A stretch of DNA of 64,000 bases from Mesorhizobium loti (GTDB taxonomy: Bacteria > Pseudomonadota > Alphaproteobacteria > Rhizobiales > Rhizobiaceae). The notes under the pieces were generated by a model. That model was given only the letters and a program-made list of their open reading frames with translations, was not told where the DNA came from and did not search any database. This document shows, in pieces, positions 36,218 through 46,290 of the stretch. The stretch's first letter is position 1. Each line of letters begins with the position of its first letter. Made by a program: the position numbers and the translations under genes. Location: the NCBI RefSeq assembly GCF_002858745.1, contig NZ_PJRO01000006.1, forward strand, positions 186,001-250,000, given 5' to 3'.

Positions 36218-37849
36218 GTGGCCGACGACGTGATGAACCAGCCGCCGCCGCTTGCTGGCGGCAATGCCTGGCGAGGTGATCCGCTGCTGATCCAGTTGGC
36301 CGAGCGATTCTCGGAACCGGTGCGCAGGGATCTCGATCAGCTCGGCCGCTTCGTGCTGACGCAGGAAGCGCAGGATCTCGCACGGCTCGTCAATATCGAA
36401 ACACCGAAGCTCAGGACCCATGATCGTCAGGGTCGACGTGTCGATCTGGTTGAATTCCATCCCGCCTATCATGCGCTGATGCGCCGCTCGGTTGCCAATG
36501 GCTTGCATTCCTCAGTCTGGGAAAATGGCGAGACCGAAATCGGTCGCCGCCACCAGGTGCGCGCGGCGCGATTCTATCTGACCGCGGAACTGGAAACCGG
36601 CCATCTGTGTCCAATCACCATGACCAATGCCTCGCTGGCGGCGCTGATGGCCAACCCGAAGATCTTCCGGGAGTGGGCCCCGCGCGTGACCACGCGCAAA
36701 TATGACCAGGCGCAGAAGCCGCCGGTCGAGAAGACCGGGCTGACGCTCGGCATGGGCATGACGGAGAAGCAGGGCGGCACCGATGTGCGCGCCAACATCA
36801 CCAAGGCCGAGCGGGCGGGCTCCAGCGGTTTCTACCGGCTGTCCGGGCACAAATGGTTCATGTCGGCGCCGATGTCGGACGCCTTCCTGTTGCTGGCACA
36901 GGCGTCGGAAGGGCTGTCGTGTTTCCTGGTGCCACGCATTCTCGGCGACGGGTCAGGCAACGGCTTCCGTTTCCAGCGCCTGAAGGACAAGCTCGGCAAC
37001 CGCTCCAATGCGTCTTCGGAGGTCGAGTTCGAGAATGCCATCGGCGAGATGGTGGGCGAACCGGGGCAGGGCATCAAGACCATCATGGATATGGTCACGC
37101 TGACCCGGCTGGATTGCGCGGTCGCTTCCGCCGCGATCATGCGAGCTGGCTTGGCGGAGGCCGTTCATCATGCGCGCCACCGCAAGGTGTTCGGCGCCAG
37201 CCTGATCGATCAGTCGCTGATGCAGCGTGTTCTGGCTGACATGGCGCTCGACGTCGCGGCCGCCACGGCACTGTCGTTTCGTCTCGCGCGTTCCTTCGAT
37301 GAGGCTGCGTCAGACCGGGGCGAAGCGGCTTTTGCAAGGGCCATGACGCCGGTCGTAAAATATTGGGTCTGCAAGATTGCGCCGTCGTTGCTCTACGAGG
37401 CGATGGAATGTCTCGGCGGCAACGGATATGTCGAAGAGGCGCCGCTGGCACGCTATTATCGGGAAGCGCCGGTCAATGCCATCTGGGAAGGGTCGGGCAA
37501 TGTCATGGCACTCGATGTGCTGCGCGTGCTCGGACGAGCGCCAGCGCTGTTCGAGGAAGTGCTGGCCGGTATCGACCGAGATCTTGGCGCCAACGGACAT
37601 GGCACGATCAGCGTCCTGAAGGCGGCCATGCAGGTGGCTTCGACGGATGAGGGCTCCGCCCGATTGTTGACGGAACAACTGGCCTTGGCTGCTGCTGCGG
37701 CAGAACTGAAGCGGCTGGGGGCAGGACGCATTGCCGATGCCTTCATTGAAACGCGTCTGGCCGGCCAGTGGCGCAACACCTATGGCATGCTCGATGCGCG
37801 ACACGACGCACGCATGATCCTCGATACGCTTTATCCGGTGACGAGCTAA
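36218..37849 (+). CDS. AidB-like acyl-CoA dehydrogenase family protein
   Basis: A 543-residue flavoprotein of the acyl-CoA dehydrogenase superfamily, of the AidB type. The N-terminal part LAERFSEPVRRDLDQLG is AidB-like; the flavin part includes GMGMTEKQGGTDVR, SGHKWFMSAPMSDA, LGNRSNASSEVEFENA and the C-terminal ECLGGNGYVEEAPLARYYRE. AidB binds DNA and responds to alkylation. The GTG at 36218 has AAAGGGAAAG before it. It stands alone. Whether it has dehydrogenase activity or AidB-type protection cannot be decided here. Confidence 0.9.
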   Translation: MADDVMNQPPPLAGGNAWRGDPLLIQLAERFSEPVRRDLDQLGRFVLTQEAQDLARLVNIETPKLRTHDRQGRRVDLVEFHPAYHALMRRSVANGLHSSVWENGETEIGRRHQVRAARFYLTAELETGHLCPITMTNASLAALMANPKIFREWAPRVTTRKYDQAQKPPVEKTGLTLGMGMTEKQGGTDVRANITKAERAGSSGFYRLSGHKWFMSAPMSDAFLLLAQASEGLSCFLVPRILGDGSGNGFRFQRLKDKLGNRSNASSEVEFENAIGEMVGEPGQGIKTIMDMVTLTRLDCAVASAAIMRAGLAEAVHHARHRKVFGASLIDQSLMQRVLADMALDVAAATALSFRLARSFDEAASDRGEAAFARAMTPVVKYWVCKIAPSLLYEAMECLGGNGYVEEAPLARYYREAPVNAIWEGSGNVMALDVLRVLGRAPALFEEVLAGIDRDLGANGHGTISVLKAAMQVASTDEGSARLLTEQLALAAAAAELKRLGAGRIADAFIETRLAGQWRNTYGMLDARHDARMILDTLYPVTS

Positions 37850-38141
37850 AGCACTTCCCGTCCATCCATGGGCGCAACCATCGAGATTGCCCCTCTGTCA
37901 CCTGCCGGAGAACGGATCAGGCCCGTTTCCACAGGAACGCGGCCGCCATTTGGCTATTAACCCTAACAAATGGTTTCCATTGAAGTGGCGGGCGGCAAGC
38001 CCCACTGTCTTGTTTCAATCGTGGGAAGACTATGCGCCGCACGCCGCAACCGCTCGAACGCCAGGAGACTGCTGCCCATGGGGCTGTCAGGGCTGAGCCG
38101 TATGCGGGTCTATGGTGCTCTATGGTGGGAAAGGCGGGCTG

Positions 38142-38483
38142 ATGCGCGCCTTGTTGCTGTTGTGGATCACACCGCTCGTTTTGTTCTGGGGCTGGTATTT
38201 CTTGTCGCTCAACGACATGAATTTTGGCTACGTCATGCTGAGCCGGCAACTGCATGACTTAATTTTCCAGCTTTATGGCGAGATGCTGGGCATCGATCCT
38301 GCTTTGATCCCAGGTATGGTCGCCAAGGCCTGTGTTTTCGACTCGTTCCTGGTGGCAGGCATCATCGTCTTCCGGCGACGCCGCCAGATTGCCACCTGGT
38401 GGCATCGGCAGCGTGCCGGTCAGGTGCAGGTCAACCGGATCGAGCGAGTGTCCTCAGGCGGTCCAACGCTCCCTGCAGAATAA
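38142..38483 (+). CDS. DUF6105-type small membrane protein
   Basis: A 113-residue protein with two hydrophobic segments: [20 protein letters not shown] (about residues 4-23) and [17 protein letters not shown] (about 59-75), then a basic tail. I match it tentatively to DUF6105 of Rhizobiales. The ATG at 38142 is chosen; an in-frame start ten codons upstream is less likely. Its 3' end overlaps the convergent ruvX gene by 53 bases. The 292 bases before it show no gene. Confidence 0.7.
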   Translation: MRALLLLWITPLVLFWGWYFLSLNDMNFGYVMLSRQLHDLIFQLYGEMLGIDPALIPGMVAKACVFDSFLVAGIIVFRRRRQIATWWHRQRAGQVQVNRIERVSSGGPTLPAE

Positions 38484-38907
38484 AGGCCGCAGCAGCCGAA
38501 TCGATACGTGTTTCACGTTTACGGCGCGAAACGTCCATCTCGATCAGCACGCGTTCTGCCGCAACGGTCGAAAGGCGTTCGTCCCAGAGAACAAAGGGCA
38601 GGGCGCTGAGCGGTGCCATATTGCGCACGAAGGTGCGCGATTTCTGCGCCCGCGGCCCTTCGGACCCGTCCATGTTGACAGGCAGGCCGATGACGATAGC
38701 AGCGACATTCTCCTTACCAAGCAGGCCGAGCAAGGCGGCTGCATCGACTGAGAACTTCTTACGCATGATCACGGGGCGGGGATGTGCGAAAGAAAGGCCA
38801 CGATCGGAAACCGCGATTCCGATGGTCTTGTCGCCGAGGTCGAGGCCCGCAAGCGTGCTCCGTGCGGTCAGCAATTGGGGCAGCTCTTCGATTGCGATGA
38901 TTCCCAC
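38431..38907 (-). CDS. ruvX: Holliday junction resolvase-like / pre-16S rRNA nuclease
   Basis: A 158-residue RNase H-fold protein of the YqgF/RuvX family, involved in 16S rRNA 5' processing and possibly recombination. [17 protein letters not shown] carries the first catalytic Asp; [12 protein letters not shown] and [10 protein letters not shown] follow; the C-terminal [11 protein letters not shown] has the last Asp. The GTG at 38907 follows AAAGGAAAG. Upstream in-frame starts would intrude on the next gene. Confidence 0.93.
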   Translation of the reverse strand: MGIIAIEELPQLLTARSTLAGLDLGDKTIGIAVSDRGLSFAHPRPVIMRKKFSVDAAALLGLLGKENVAAIVIGLPVNMDGSEGPRAQKSRTFVRNMAPLSALPFVLWDERLSTVAAERVLIEMDVSRRKRETRIDSAAAAFILQGALDRLRTLARSG

Positions 38908-38974
38908 GTGCTTTCCTTTGACTTGATCCGCCGCCGTTCTATCTTCCTGCTTCCACAATATCGAGGAGAGGTTG

Positions 38975-39682
38975 ATGAAACTCACCTGGTACGGGCACGC
39001 GGCATTTCGCGTCGAGACCGGCGGCGCGACGATCCTGATCGATCCCTTCCTGGTGGGCAATCCCTCCTGGGGCGGCGGCTGGGAGGGTGTGGCCCAAGGC
39101 GTCACCCACGTGCTGCTGACCCACGGCCATGACGATCATGTCGGCAGTTCGGTTGACATCTTGAAGAAGAGCGGCGCCATGCTCGTCGCCAATTTCGAGA
39201 TCTGCATGCACCTGGTCGGCAAGGGCGTGTCGGGCGACAAGATCAATCCCGGAAATATCGGCGGCACCGTCGATTGCGGCGGCTTCACCACGACCTTTGT
39301 GCAGGCTCTGCATTCTTCCTCGCTGTCAGGCGAGGGCGGCAGCAACACCTATCTGGGTAATCCAGGCGGGCTGGTGCTGCATTTCCTCGAAGACGAGACG
39401 CTCTATCATATGGGCGATACCGATATCTTCTCCGATATGGCGCTGATCAACGAACTGCACGAGCCGAAGATTGGGCTGGTGCCGATCGGCGATCGCTTCA
39501 CCATGGGCGGCGCGGTGGCCGCGCTTGCGTGCCGACGCTTCTTCAAGTTCGACACAGTGGTGCCATGCCATTTCGGAAGCTTCCCGATGGTTGACCAGTC
39601 GGCCGACAAGTTTGTTGCCGGTATGGAAGGTTCCGGCACGAAGGTGGCGCTACCCAAGGTTGGAGAGGCTGTTTCCCTGTAA
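38975..39682 (+). CDS. Metal-dependent hydrolase, UPF0173 family
   Basis: A 235-residue metallo-beta-lactamase-fold protein of the UPF0173 family. Zinc residues are in [13 protein letters not shown] (HxHxDH); further metal residues are at the HMGDTDIF and VPCHFG segments. The start at 38975 follows GAGGAGAG. Substrate unknown. Upstream of gatC on the same strand but separated by 98 bases. Confidence 0.93.
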   Translation: MKLTWYGHAAFRVETGGATILIDPFLVGNPSWGGGWEGVAQGVTHVLLTHGHDDHVGSSVDILKKSGAMLVANFEICMHLVGKGVSGDKINPGNIGGTVDCGGFTTTFVQALHSSSLSGEGGSNTYLGNPGGLVLHFLEDETLYHMGDTDIFSDMALINELHEPKIGLVPIGDRFTMGGAVAALACRRFFKFDTVVPCHFGSFPMVDQSADKFVAGMEGSGTKVALPKVGEAVSL

Positions 39683-39780
39683 ATGAGGGAGTGCGCAGTT
39701 CCGCGCCAGTGAAGGTTGCGCGCGGCGCGCCGCGCGGCTATAGCCGCCTGAACCTTTCCGACACGATCGCCGAGGCACCA

Positions 39781-40068
39781 ATGTCCGTCGACATCCAGAC
39801 TGTAAAGCGCGTCGCGCGCCTTGCCCGCATCGCCGTGAGCGAGGAGGACGCCGCGCGCATGACCGGCGAGCTCAACACTATCCTCGGCTTCGTCGAGCAA
39901 TTGAACGAGGTCGATGTTTCCGGCGTCGAGCCGATGACGTCGGTGACGCCGATGGCGATGAGGAAGCGCGAGGATGTCGTGAACGACGGCAACAAGGCGG
40001 CCGACATCGTCGCCAACGCGCCGGCAACCGAGGAAAACTTCTTCCTGGTGCCGAAGGTGGTGGAATAA
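39781..40068 (+). CDS. gatC: Asp-tRNA(Asn)/Glu-tRNA(Gln) amidotransferase subunit C
   Basis: A 95-residue GatC. The conserved pattern [20 protein letters not shown], then [20 protein letters not shown], is clear. Stabilises the GatA-GatB complex. It starts at the ATG before SVDIQ, not at upstream in-frame codons. 75 bases separate it from gatA; gatB is not adjacent here within view. Confidence 0.95.
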   Translation: MSVDIQTVKRVARLARIAVSEEDAARMTGELNTILGFVEQLNEVDVSGVEPMTSVTPMAMRKREDVVNDGNKAADIVANAPATEENFFLVPKVVE

Positions 40069-40143
40069 AGCCCTGGCTGTTGCGGCAACGATCAAAGATC
40101 CCGTTTCCGGCTGTCCGCGATTTTACGAAAAGAAGCTTGCCTG

Positions 40144-41709
40144 ATGAGCGACCTGACCAGACTGACCATTGCCGAAGCGCGCGCAAAGCTGCGGGCCAAG
40201 GAGATTTCCGCAGCGGAGATCACGGACGCCTATCTTGCGGCGATTGACCAGGCCAATCCGCGGCTCAACGCCTATGTGGCGGTAACGCACGACAAGGCGC
40301 GCGACATGGCAAAGGCTTCCGATGCCAGGCTCGCCAAGGGCGAGGGCAAGGCACTCGAAGGCATTCCGCTCGGCATCAAGGATCTGTTCGCCACGGAAGG
40401 CGTGCACACACAGGCCTGCAGCCACGTGCTGGACGGCTTCAAGCCGCGCTACGAATCCACAGTGACGAGCAATCTGTGGGCCGACGGTGCCGTCATGCTC
40501 GGCAAGCTCAACATGGATGAGTTCGCTATGGGCTCTTCCAACGAGACTTCCTACTACGGCCCGGTGATCAATCCATGGCGCCGTTCGCGCGTGCAGACCA
40601 CCGTCAAGCCGACTTTCCATGATGGCAGTGCCGGTTTCGTGAAGCCCGGCGGCGTCGAGGAAAACCGCAGCTACGACAACATGCAACTGGTTCCAGGCGG
40701 TTCGTCCGGCGGTTCGGCCGCGGCGGTTTCGGCATTCCTGTGCGCCGGCGCCACCGCTACCGACACGGGCGGTTCGATCCGCCAACCGGCCGCTTTTACC
40801 GGCACGGTCGGTATCAAGCCAACCTATGGCCGCGTATCGCGTTGGGGCGTTGTTGCCTTTGCATCGTCGCTCGACCAGGCCGGGCCGATTGCGCGCGACG
40901 TGCGCGATGCCGCGATCCTGTTGAAATCCATGGCATCTGTCGACGCCAGGGACACCACTTCCGTTGACCGTCCGGTGCCGGACTATGAAGCCGCGCTCGG
41001 TCGTCCGATCAAAGGCATGAAGGTGGGCATTCCGCGGGAATATCGCGTTGGCGGCATGCCGGAAGAAATCGAGGCTTTGTGGCAGCAAGGTATCGCCTGG
41101 CTGAAGGATGCCGGTGCCGAGATCGTCGACATTTCGCTGCCGCACACCAAATACGCACTGCCGGCCTACTACATCGTGGCGCCAGCCGAAGCTTCGTCGA
41201 ACCTCGCTCGCTATGACGGCGTGCGTTATGGCCTGCGCGTGCCGGGCAAGGATATCGTCGACATGTACGAGAAGACCCGCGCCGCCGGTTTCGGCCGCGA
41301 GGTCAAGCGCCGCATCATGATCGGCACCTATGTGCTCTCGGCCGGCTACTACGACGCCTACTATCTGCAGGCCCAGAAGGTGCGCACCCTCATCAAGAAG
41401 GACTTCGAGGATGTGTTCGCCGCCGGCGTCGACGTCATCCTGACGCCGGCCACACCGTCGGCCGCTTTCGGCGTTGCCGATCAGGACATGGCCGCCGACC
41501 CGGTCAAGATGTATCTCAACGACGTCTTCACGGTGACGGTGAACATGGCCGGGCTGCCGGGTATTTCCGTGCCGGCGGGCCTCGATTCGCATGGCCTGCC
41601 GCTCGGTCTGCAGCTTATCGGTCGGCCCTTCGATGAAGAGACGCTGTTCCAGACCGCGCATGTGATCGAGAAGGCGGCAGGACGCTTCGAAGCCAATCAG
41701 TGGTGGTAA
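40144..41709 (+). CDS. gatA: Asp-tRNA(Asn)/Glu-tRNA(Gln) amidotransferase subunit A
   Basis: A 521-residue amidase-signature enzyme that releases ammonia from glutamine for misacylated tRNA. Catalytic Lys in [10 protein letters not shown], cis-Ser in [11 protein letters not shown], Ser nucleophile in [11 protein letters not shown]. Between about residues 147 and 180 there is an extra segment ([17 protein letters not shown] and on) absent from most GatA proteins, which are near 490 residues. I have seen comparable inserts in Mesorhizobium GatA. A small perfect hairpin follows the gene. Confidence 0.96.
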   Translation: MSDLTRLTIAEARAKLRAKEISAAEITDAYLAAIDQANPRLNAYVAVTHDKARDMAKASDARLAKGEGKALEGIPLGIKDLFATEGVHTQACSHVLDGFKPRYESTVTSNLWADGAVMLGKLNMDEFAMGSSNETSYYGPVINPWRRSRVQTTVKPTFHDGSAGFVKPGGVEENRSYDNMQLVPGGSSGGSAAAVSAFLCAGATATDTGGSIRQPAAFTGTVGIKPTYGRVSRWGVVAFASSLDQAGPIARDVRDAAILLKSMASVDARDTTSVDRPVPDYEAALGRPIKGMKVGIPREYRVGGMPEEIEALWQQGIAWLKDAGAEIVDISLPHTKYALPAYYIVAPAEASSNLARYDGVRYGLRVPGKDIVDMYEKTRAAGFGREVKRRIMIGTYVLSAGYYDAYYLQAQKVRTLIKKDFEDVFAAGVDVILTPATPSAAFGVADQDMAADPVKMYLNDVFTVTVNMAGLPGISVPAGLDSHGLPLGLQLIGRPFDEETLFQTAHVIEKAAGRFEANQWW

Positions 41710-41802
41710 GCAGGCGGGCGTTCCGCTCCTTGGCCTGATTCCGAGACGGGAACAGTCCGCGCTCCGCAGTTTTGCCGGAATCCGCATGGACCACTGTCAA
41801 GG

Positions 41803-41822
41803 GTCGGAGACGAATCTCCGAC
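41803..41822 (+). terminator. Hairpin after gatA
   Basis: GTCGGAGA (41803-41810) pairs perfectly with TCTCCGAC (41815-41822) around a CGAA loop, then TTATCGAG. The U-tract is weak. Could be a terminator for gatA or part of the ydcF-like leader. Confidence 0.4.
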
Positions 41823-41873
41823 TTATCGAGGGAGGACTGAGGTTCGGCCTTCGGACATGACTGGGACCGTCAG

Positions 41874-42668
41874 ATGTTCTTCTTTCTTTCCAAAGTCTTC
41901 TGGTTTTTCGTTCAACCGCTCAACCTGGCGATTTTTCTGTTGCTAGCCGGTCTCGTTGCTGGTTTCTTCGGCAGCCGCAGACTGTTCAAGACCGGTGCTT
42001 TCCTGGCGGGACTTATCCTTGTTCTCTCTGTGTGGACATCGTTCGGTGCGATGATCATGACGCCGCTGGAGGAGCGCGACCAGCGTCCCGCGGCACCTCA
42101 GCATGTCGACGGCATCGTCGTGCTTGGCGGCGGCATGGAAGGCGCGATCAACCTGGCGCGCGGTGGCTATGAACTCAGCACGGCGGGTGACCGCTTTGTC
42201 GAAACCGCGATCCTCGCCAGGCGCTATCCGGACGCCAGGGTGGTGGTTTCGGGCGGCGCCGGCGAGTTGATCCTCGAAGGCGAAGGCGATGCCGTCACCG
42301 CGCAGCGGCTGCTGACGGCGCTTGGCGTGGCGCCGGAACGGCTGGTGCTGGAGAGCGAATCCCGCAACACCTACGAGAATGCCGTCTTCACGCGCAAGCT
42401 GGTGACACCGAAACCGGGCGAGACCTGGCTTCTGGTGACATCGGCCTTCCACATGCCGCGTTCCAAGGCACTGTTCGACAAGGTCGGTTTCGAAACCGTG
42501 CCATGGCCGGTCGACTACCGCACCTCCGGTCGGGAAGGCGTCGGCTTTTTCACGGACAATCCAGTCGATTCACTGCAGACGACGACCATGGCGATCAAGG
42601 AGTGGATCGGGCTGTTCGTCTATTGGGTAACCGGCAAGATCGACCGGCTGTATCCCGGTCCCGCCTAG
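41874..42668 (+). CDS. YdcF/ElyC-like DUF218 membrane protein
   Basis: A 264-residue protein. Two N-terminal membrane segments (FLSKVFWFFVQPLNLAIFLL, and a second one near 44-64), then a DUF218 domain with VVLGGGMEGAINLARGGYEL, VVSGGAGELIL, LESESRNTYENA and VTSAFHMPRS. Members affect envelope or peptidoglycan precursor handling. Not operonic with gatA as far as seen. Convergent with the DUF599 gene, one base apart. Confidence 0.9.
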   Translation: MFFFLSKVFWFFVQPLNLAIFLLLAGLVAGFFGSRRLFKTGAFLAGLILVLSVWTSFGAMIMTPLEERDQRPAAPQHVDGIVVLGGGMEGAINLARGGYELSTAGDRFVETAILARRYPDARVVVSGGAGELILEGEGDAVTAQRLLTALGVAPERLVLESESRNTYENAVFTRKLVTPKPGETWLLVTSAFHMPRSKALFDKVGFETVPWPVDYRTSGREGVGFFTDNPVDSLQTTTMAIKEWIGLFVYWVTGKIDRLYPGPA

Positions 42669-42669
42669 A

Positions 42670-43377
42670 TCATTTTTTCGCGTCCAGCAGTACGGCTGCA
42701 CGTGCGTTGGAGAAGAACTGGCGCCGCACCAGCACGGCAAGCAGGATCAGCGTCGTGACAGCGAATATCCCGGCATTCATGAACCAGCCGAGATAGGCGA
42801 GCGAGAAAAAGATGCCGCGCAGGCCGGCATTGAAGTGCTTTCCGGCCAATATGTTCATTTTCGCAGCGCGGATGACGGCCGCCTCGGTTTCGTGCGGGGC
42901 GACAATTCCTTCCTGTGCTGTTGGCACAGCTCCGATCAGGATGGAACAGTAGTTGAACAGCCGGTACGACCAGCCGAATTTGAAGAAGGCATAGGCGAGC
43001 AGCACGATCAGGCCGAGGATCTTGATTTCGAACACGCCTTGCGCTGGCATGCCGACGAAGGGCAGTGCCGAAATCACTGCCAGTACATGGTTCGATGCGC
43101 CGAGCAGCGCAAAGCAGCCACCGATGGCAAAAATCGAACTGGATGCAAAAAAGGCTGTGCCTTGCTGCAGGCCGGTCATGATCGAGGTGTCGATCATGCG
43201 CAGCTCGCGCTTGGCCATGGTGCGCATCCAGGCTTCGCGCTGCGCGTTCATGGCCGTGGTCAGGGAAATGCGGCGGAAAACCCTACCGTCTGCCGCCAGC
43301 GCAAAAAAGGCCCAGACGCCCAAGAAAAAAGCCAGCGCCAGCAGATCGTTCAGCGAAAATAGAAAAGAATCGCCCAT
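42670..43377 (-). CDS. DUF599 membrane protein
   Basis: A 235-residue inner-membrane protein of the DUF599 family with four hydrophobic segments and the conserved REAWMRTMAKRELRMIDTSI stretch (about residues 47-66) and NAGLRGIFFSLAYLGWFMN near the end. Function unknown. Monocistronic. Confidence 0.88.
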   Translation of the reverse strand: MGDSFLFSLNDLLALAFFLGVWAFFALAADGRVFRRISLTTAMNAQREAWMRTMAKRELRMIDTSIMTGLQQGTAFFASSSIFAIGGCFALLGASNHVLAVISALPFVGMPAQGVFEIKILGLIVLLAYAFFKFGWSYRLFNYCSILIGAVPTAQEGIVAPHETEAAVIRAAKMNILAGKHFNAGLRGIFFSLAYLGWFMNAGIFAVTTLILLAVLVRRQFFSNARAAVLLDAKK

Positions 43378-43538
43378 AGCTCCTATTTAACATAGGGATC
43401 GTGTTGTCTTCGATGCTCGTCCGCATGTCGTTTGCAGCGAAGTAGGTGTCGGGTGGCGCCTAGCGCGCGGATGACGAATGGCGGAATGATCGACTAGACT
43501 GCGTCACCCATCCGGAGGCGCCTGAGGAGCTTGAAAGC

Positions 43539-44942
43539 GTGTTTCTTTCGGTTTTCGACCTGTTCAAGATCGGCATCGGGCCGTCGAGCTCGCACACAAT
43601 GGGGCCGATGACGGCGGCAGCGCGTTTCCTGGAGGAGCTCGAGGGTAATGATTGGCCCCGCCCTGCCGGCGTGAAGGTGGAAAGGGTCGGTGCTAGCCTG
43701 CACGGGTCGCTCGCCTACACCGGCATCGGACACGGCACGGACCGCGCCGTCATCCTTGGACTGGCCGGTGAAATCCCACAGACTGTCGATCCGGACAAAG
43801 CGGAGAGCATCGTCGCGGCGGTGACGGCGGAGAAGCGCATTTCGCCGCCCGGGCGCTCTTCCTATCGCTTCGATCCAGCCACCGATCTCGTGCTCGACAG
43901 GAAGACTCCATTGACTGGCCATGCGAACGGTATGGCTTTTTACGCCTATGATGCCGCCGATCGGCTTCTCTTGAAACGCATCTATTATTCGATTGGCGGC
44001 GGCTTCGTCGTTTCGGACGAAGAATTGCAACGCATGAAGGCGAAAGGCACGGTTACGACGGAAGGCAAAAACGTGCCATATCCGTTCAAAAATGCTGTCG
44101 AAATGCTGAAAATGGCCGAGAAAAGCGGCCTTTCGATCGCCGAGATGAAGCGGGTCAATGAAGAAACGCTCATGTCGCGCGAGGAACTCGATACCGGGCT
44201 TGATACCGTTTGGGACGCCATGCGCGGTTGCATCGAGCGTGGCCTGACCCAGGAAGGCATCATGCCAGGTGGGCTGAAGGTGCGTCGACGCGCCCGCCAG
44301 TTGCACGACAAGCTGCAGGAACAGTGGCAGCAGAACCGGCCGAATCCGCTGCTCGCCAATGACTGGCTGTCGATCTACGCCATGGCAGTGAACGAGGAGA
44401 ATGCCGCCGGCGGTCGCGTCGTCACTGCGCCAACCAATGGTGCTGCCGGCACACTTCCGGCGGTGCTTCGCTACTGGCTGCACTTCCATCCCGAAGCCGA
44501 TCAGGCCTCGATCCGGGATTTCCTGCTTACCGCCGCCGCCGTCGGTGGCATCATCAAGTCGAATGCGTCCATTTCCGGTGCCGAGGTCGGGTGCCAGGGC
44601 GAGGTGGGTTCGGCTTCGGCTATGGCCGCCGCCGGCCTCTGCGCAGTCATGGGTGGAACGCCGGAGCAGGTGGAAAATGCTGCCGAGATTGCACTGGAAC
44701 ACCATCTTGGCATGACCTGCGATCCGATAGCCGGGCTGGTCCAGGTGCCTTGCATCGAGCGCAACGCGTTGGGCGCCGTGAAGGCGGTGACAGCAGCCTC
44801 GCTTGCCATCAAAGGCGATGGCAAGCATTTCGTGCCATTGGACGCGGCCATCGAGACGATGCGCCAGACCGGGCTCGACATGAGCGAAAAATACAAGGAA
44901 ACCAGCCTCGGTGGTCTTGCCGTGAATGTGGTGGAATGTTGA
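43539..44942 (+). CDS. sdaA: L-serine ammonia-lyase, iron-sulfur type
   Basis: A 467-residue single-chain L-serine dehydratase, giving pyruvate and ammonia. The N-terminal beta domain starts [20 protein letters not shown]; the alpha domain has the catalytic [4Fe-4S] cysteines in [24 protein letters not shown] (residues near 395-408). The GTG at 43539 follows GGAG. Likely monocistronic. Regulation not visible. Confidence 0.95.
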   Translation: MFLSVFDLFKIGIGPSSSHTMGPMTAAARFLEELEGNDWPRPAGVKVERVGASLHGSLAYTGIGHGTDRAVILGLAGEIPQTVDPDKAESIVAAVTAEKRISPPGRSSYRFDPATDLVLDRKTPLTGHANGMAFYAYDAADRLLLKRIYYSIGGGFVVSDEELQRMKAKGTVTTEGKNVPYPFKNAVEMLKMAEKSGLSIAEMKRVNEETLMSREELDTGLDTVWDAMRGCIERGLTQEGIMPGGLKVRRRARQLHDKLQEQWQQNRPNPLLANDWLSIYAMAVNEENAAGGRVVTAPTNGAAGTLPAVLRYWLHFHPEADQASIRDFLLTAAAVGGIIKSNASISGAEVGCQGEVGSASAMAAAGLCAVMGGTPEQVENAAEIALEHHLGMTCDPIAGLVQVPCIERNALGAVKAVTAASLAIKGDGKHFVPLDAAIETMRQTGLDMSEKYKETSLGGLAVNVVEC

Positions 44943-45016
44943 ACCGGTCGCTTCTGGCATTGTGGAGAAGTCGCCGAGGCCGTTGACCCGGGCTGCTGGA
45001 GGACTACCTTCCAGCG

Positions 45017-45454
45017 ATGGCTCTTAATCTCATCAAATTATGCGTCGGCTGCGAGAGCGTCGAGGACCTTGAGGAATGGATCGCCGATCGGCTCGACGAC
45101 AAGCGCCGAGCCGGCGAGCCTGTTGAGCAATATCACACAACGCGTATGGTGCCGACGCGGGTAGCCGAAATCGTCGAAGGCGGCTCGCTTTACTGGGTGA
45201 TCAAGGGCAGCGTTCAGTGCCGGCAGTTGATCACCGAGATCAGACCCTTCATTGACAAGGAGGGCATCGGCCGTTGCCACCTTGTGCTCGATCCGGTCGT
45301 GACGCGCACTGAATGGCAACCGCGACGCGCCTTCCAGGGATGGCGTTATTTGAAGCTGTCCGATGCGCCGGCCGATCTCGGCCAGGGCAGGGTGGGTTGG
45401 GCGGAAATGCCGTCCAAGCTGAGACAAGAGCTCGCGGAACTCGGCCTACTCTGA
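45017..45454 (+). CDS. DUF1489 family protein
   Basis: A 145-residue soluble protein matching DUF1489: start MALNLIKLCVGCESVEDLEE, central TRMVPTRVAEIVEGGSLYWV, then GRCHLVLDPVVTRTEWQPRR and FQGWRYL. Common in Alphaproteobacteria, function unknown. 74 bases behind sdaA. Confidence 0.9.
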   Translation: MALNLIKLCVGCESVEDLEEWIADRLDDKRRAGEPVEQYHTTRMVPTRVAEIVEGGSLYWVIKGSVQCRQLITEIRPFIDKEGIGRCHLVLDPVVTRTEWQPRRAFQGWRYLKLSDAPADLGQGRVGWAEMPSKLRQELAELGLL

Positions 45455-45557
45455 ACGTGGTGACGACTGCGAGGACACCTCGGGCCGGTGATTTTTCCGG
45501 CATGTTGGTGTCCTGGGAGGATCGCGGTAGACTCCGTCGAACCGGGATGGTCGGCCA

Positions 45558-46253
45558 ATGGGTATTGTGATTGTTGTCGCAGCAGTCGTGCTGGCTCTTG
45601 CTGGAGTGGCAGCCCTCTTCCTGCGCGCAGATCCGAGGGCCATAGCTGGCAATGTGCGAATTGCTCTGCCCGTCGGTCTCGGAACCGCCGGCATCGCGAT
45701 CCTGGCCGCTGGGCGTGCCGGTTTCGGGCTGTTGGCCCTAGCCGCTGCGGGCTCGCTCTACCTGATGTTTCGCAAGGAACGCCCGGTGGGGACGCCGATG
45801 ACGCGCCATTCCCTGGTGCGTACGGCTGCGCTGGAAATGGAGCTCGACCATGATACCGGCCGGCTCGAGGGGCTGGTGCTGGCGGGCCTCAGCGAAGGCA
45901 AGATGCTGGGAACTATGAACCTGACCGATCTTGGGCAGCTCTATCAGGAGCTGGCTGTCGATCCCGACAGCCGGCAATTGTTAGAGACGTATCTTGACGG
46001 CCGTTTTCCCACCTGGCGCCTCGACACGCAGACGTATCGTGGCGAGAGGCTGGGCGTTGCGCCAGGTGCGGGCGCCATGACTAAGGAGGAGGCCTACAAG
46101 ATCCTTGGTCTTGAAACGGGCGCCGCCGCGACGGATGTCCGCAAGGCGCACCGCCGCCTGATGCAGCGCCTGTACCCCGATGTCGGAAACGCGTCGTTCC
46201 TGGCGGCGCGGATCAACGAAGCCAAGGACGTCCTGCTCTCCAATCACCACTGA
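45558..46253 (+). CDS. Membrane-anchored J-domain-like protein with YPD in place of HPD
   Basis: A 231-residue protein. Two to three N-terminal hydrophobic segments span about residues 2-70. A central region (about 77-150) has the ALEMELDHDTGRLEGLVLAG pattern, and the C-terminal J domain starts MTKEEAYKILGLETGAAATD and ends ARINEAKDVLL. The HPD tripeptide that stimulates DnaK ATPase is YPD here (RLYPDVGN). Relatives I know keep HPD. So the DnaK-stimulating role may be lost or altered. Located in the inner membrane. Confidence 0.85.
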   Translation: MGIVIVVAAVVLALAGVAALFLRADPRAIAGNVRIALPVGLGTAGIAILAAGRAGFGLLALAAAGSLYLMFRKERPVGTPMTRHSLVRTAALEMELDHDTGRLEGLVLAGLSEGKMLGTMNLTDLGQLYQELAVDPDSRQLLETYLDGRFPTWRLDTQTYRGERLGVAPGAGAMTKEEAYKILGLETGAAATDVRKAHRRLMQRLYPDVGNASFLAARINEAKDVLLSNHH

Positions 46254-46290
46254 TCTCCTTCGATAAGATACGTTTCCGGGAGAAATCCGC

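Noticed and set aside
40123..41787. 554-codon minus-strand frame
   Set aside because: Antisense to gatA, whose catalytic motifs are all on the plus strand.
43494..44960. 488-codon minus-strand frame
   Set aside because: Antisense to the iron-sulfur serine dehydratase.
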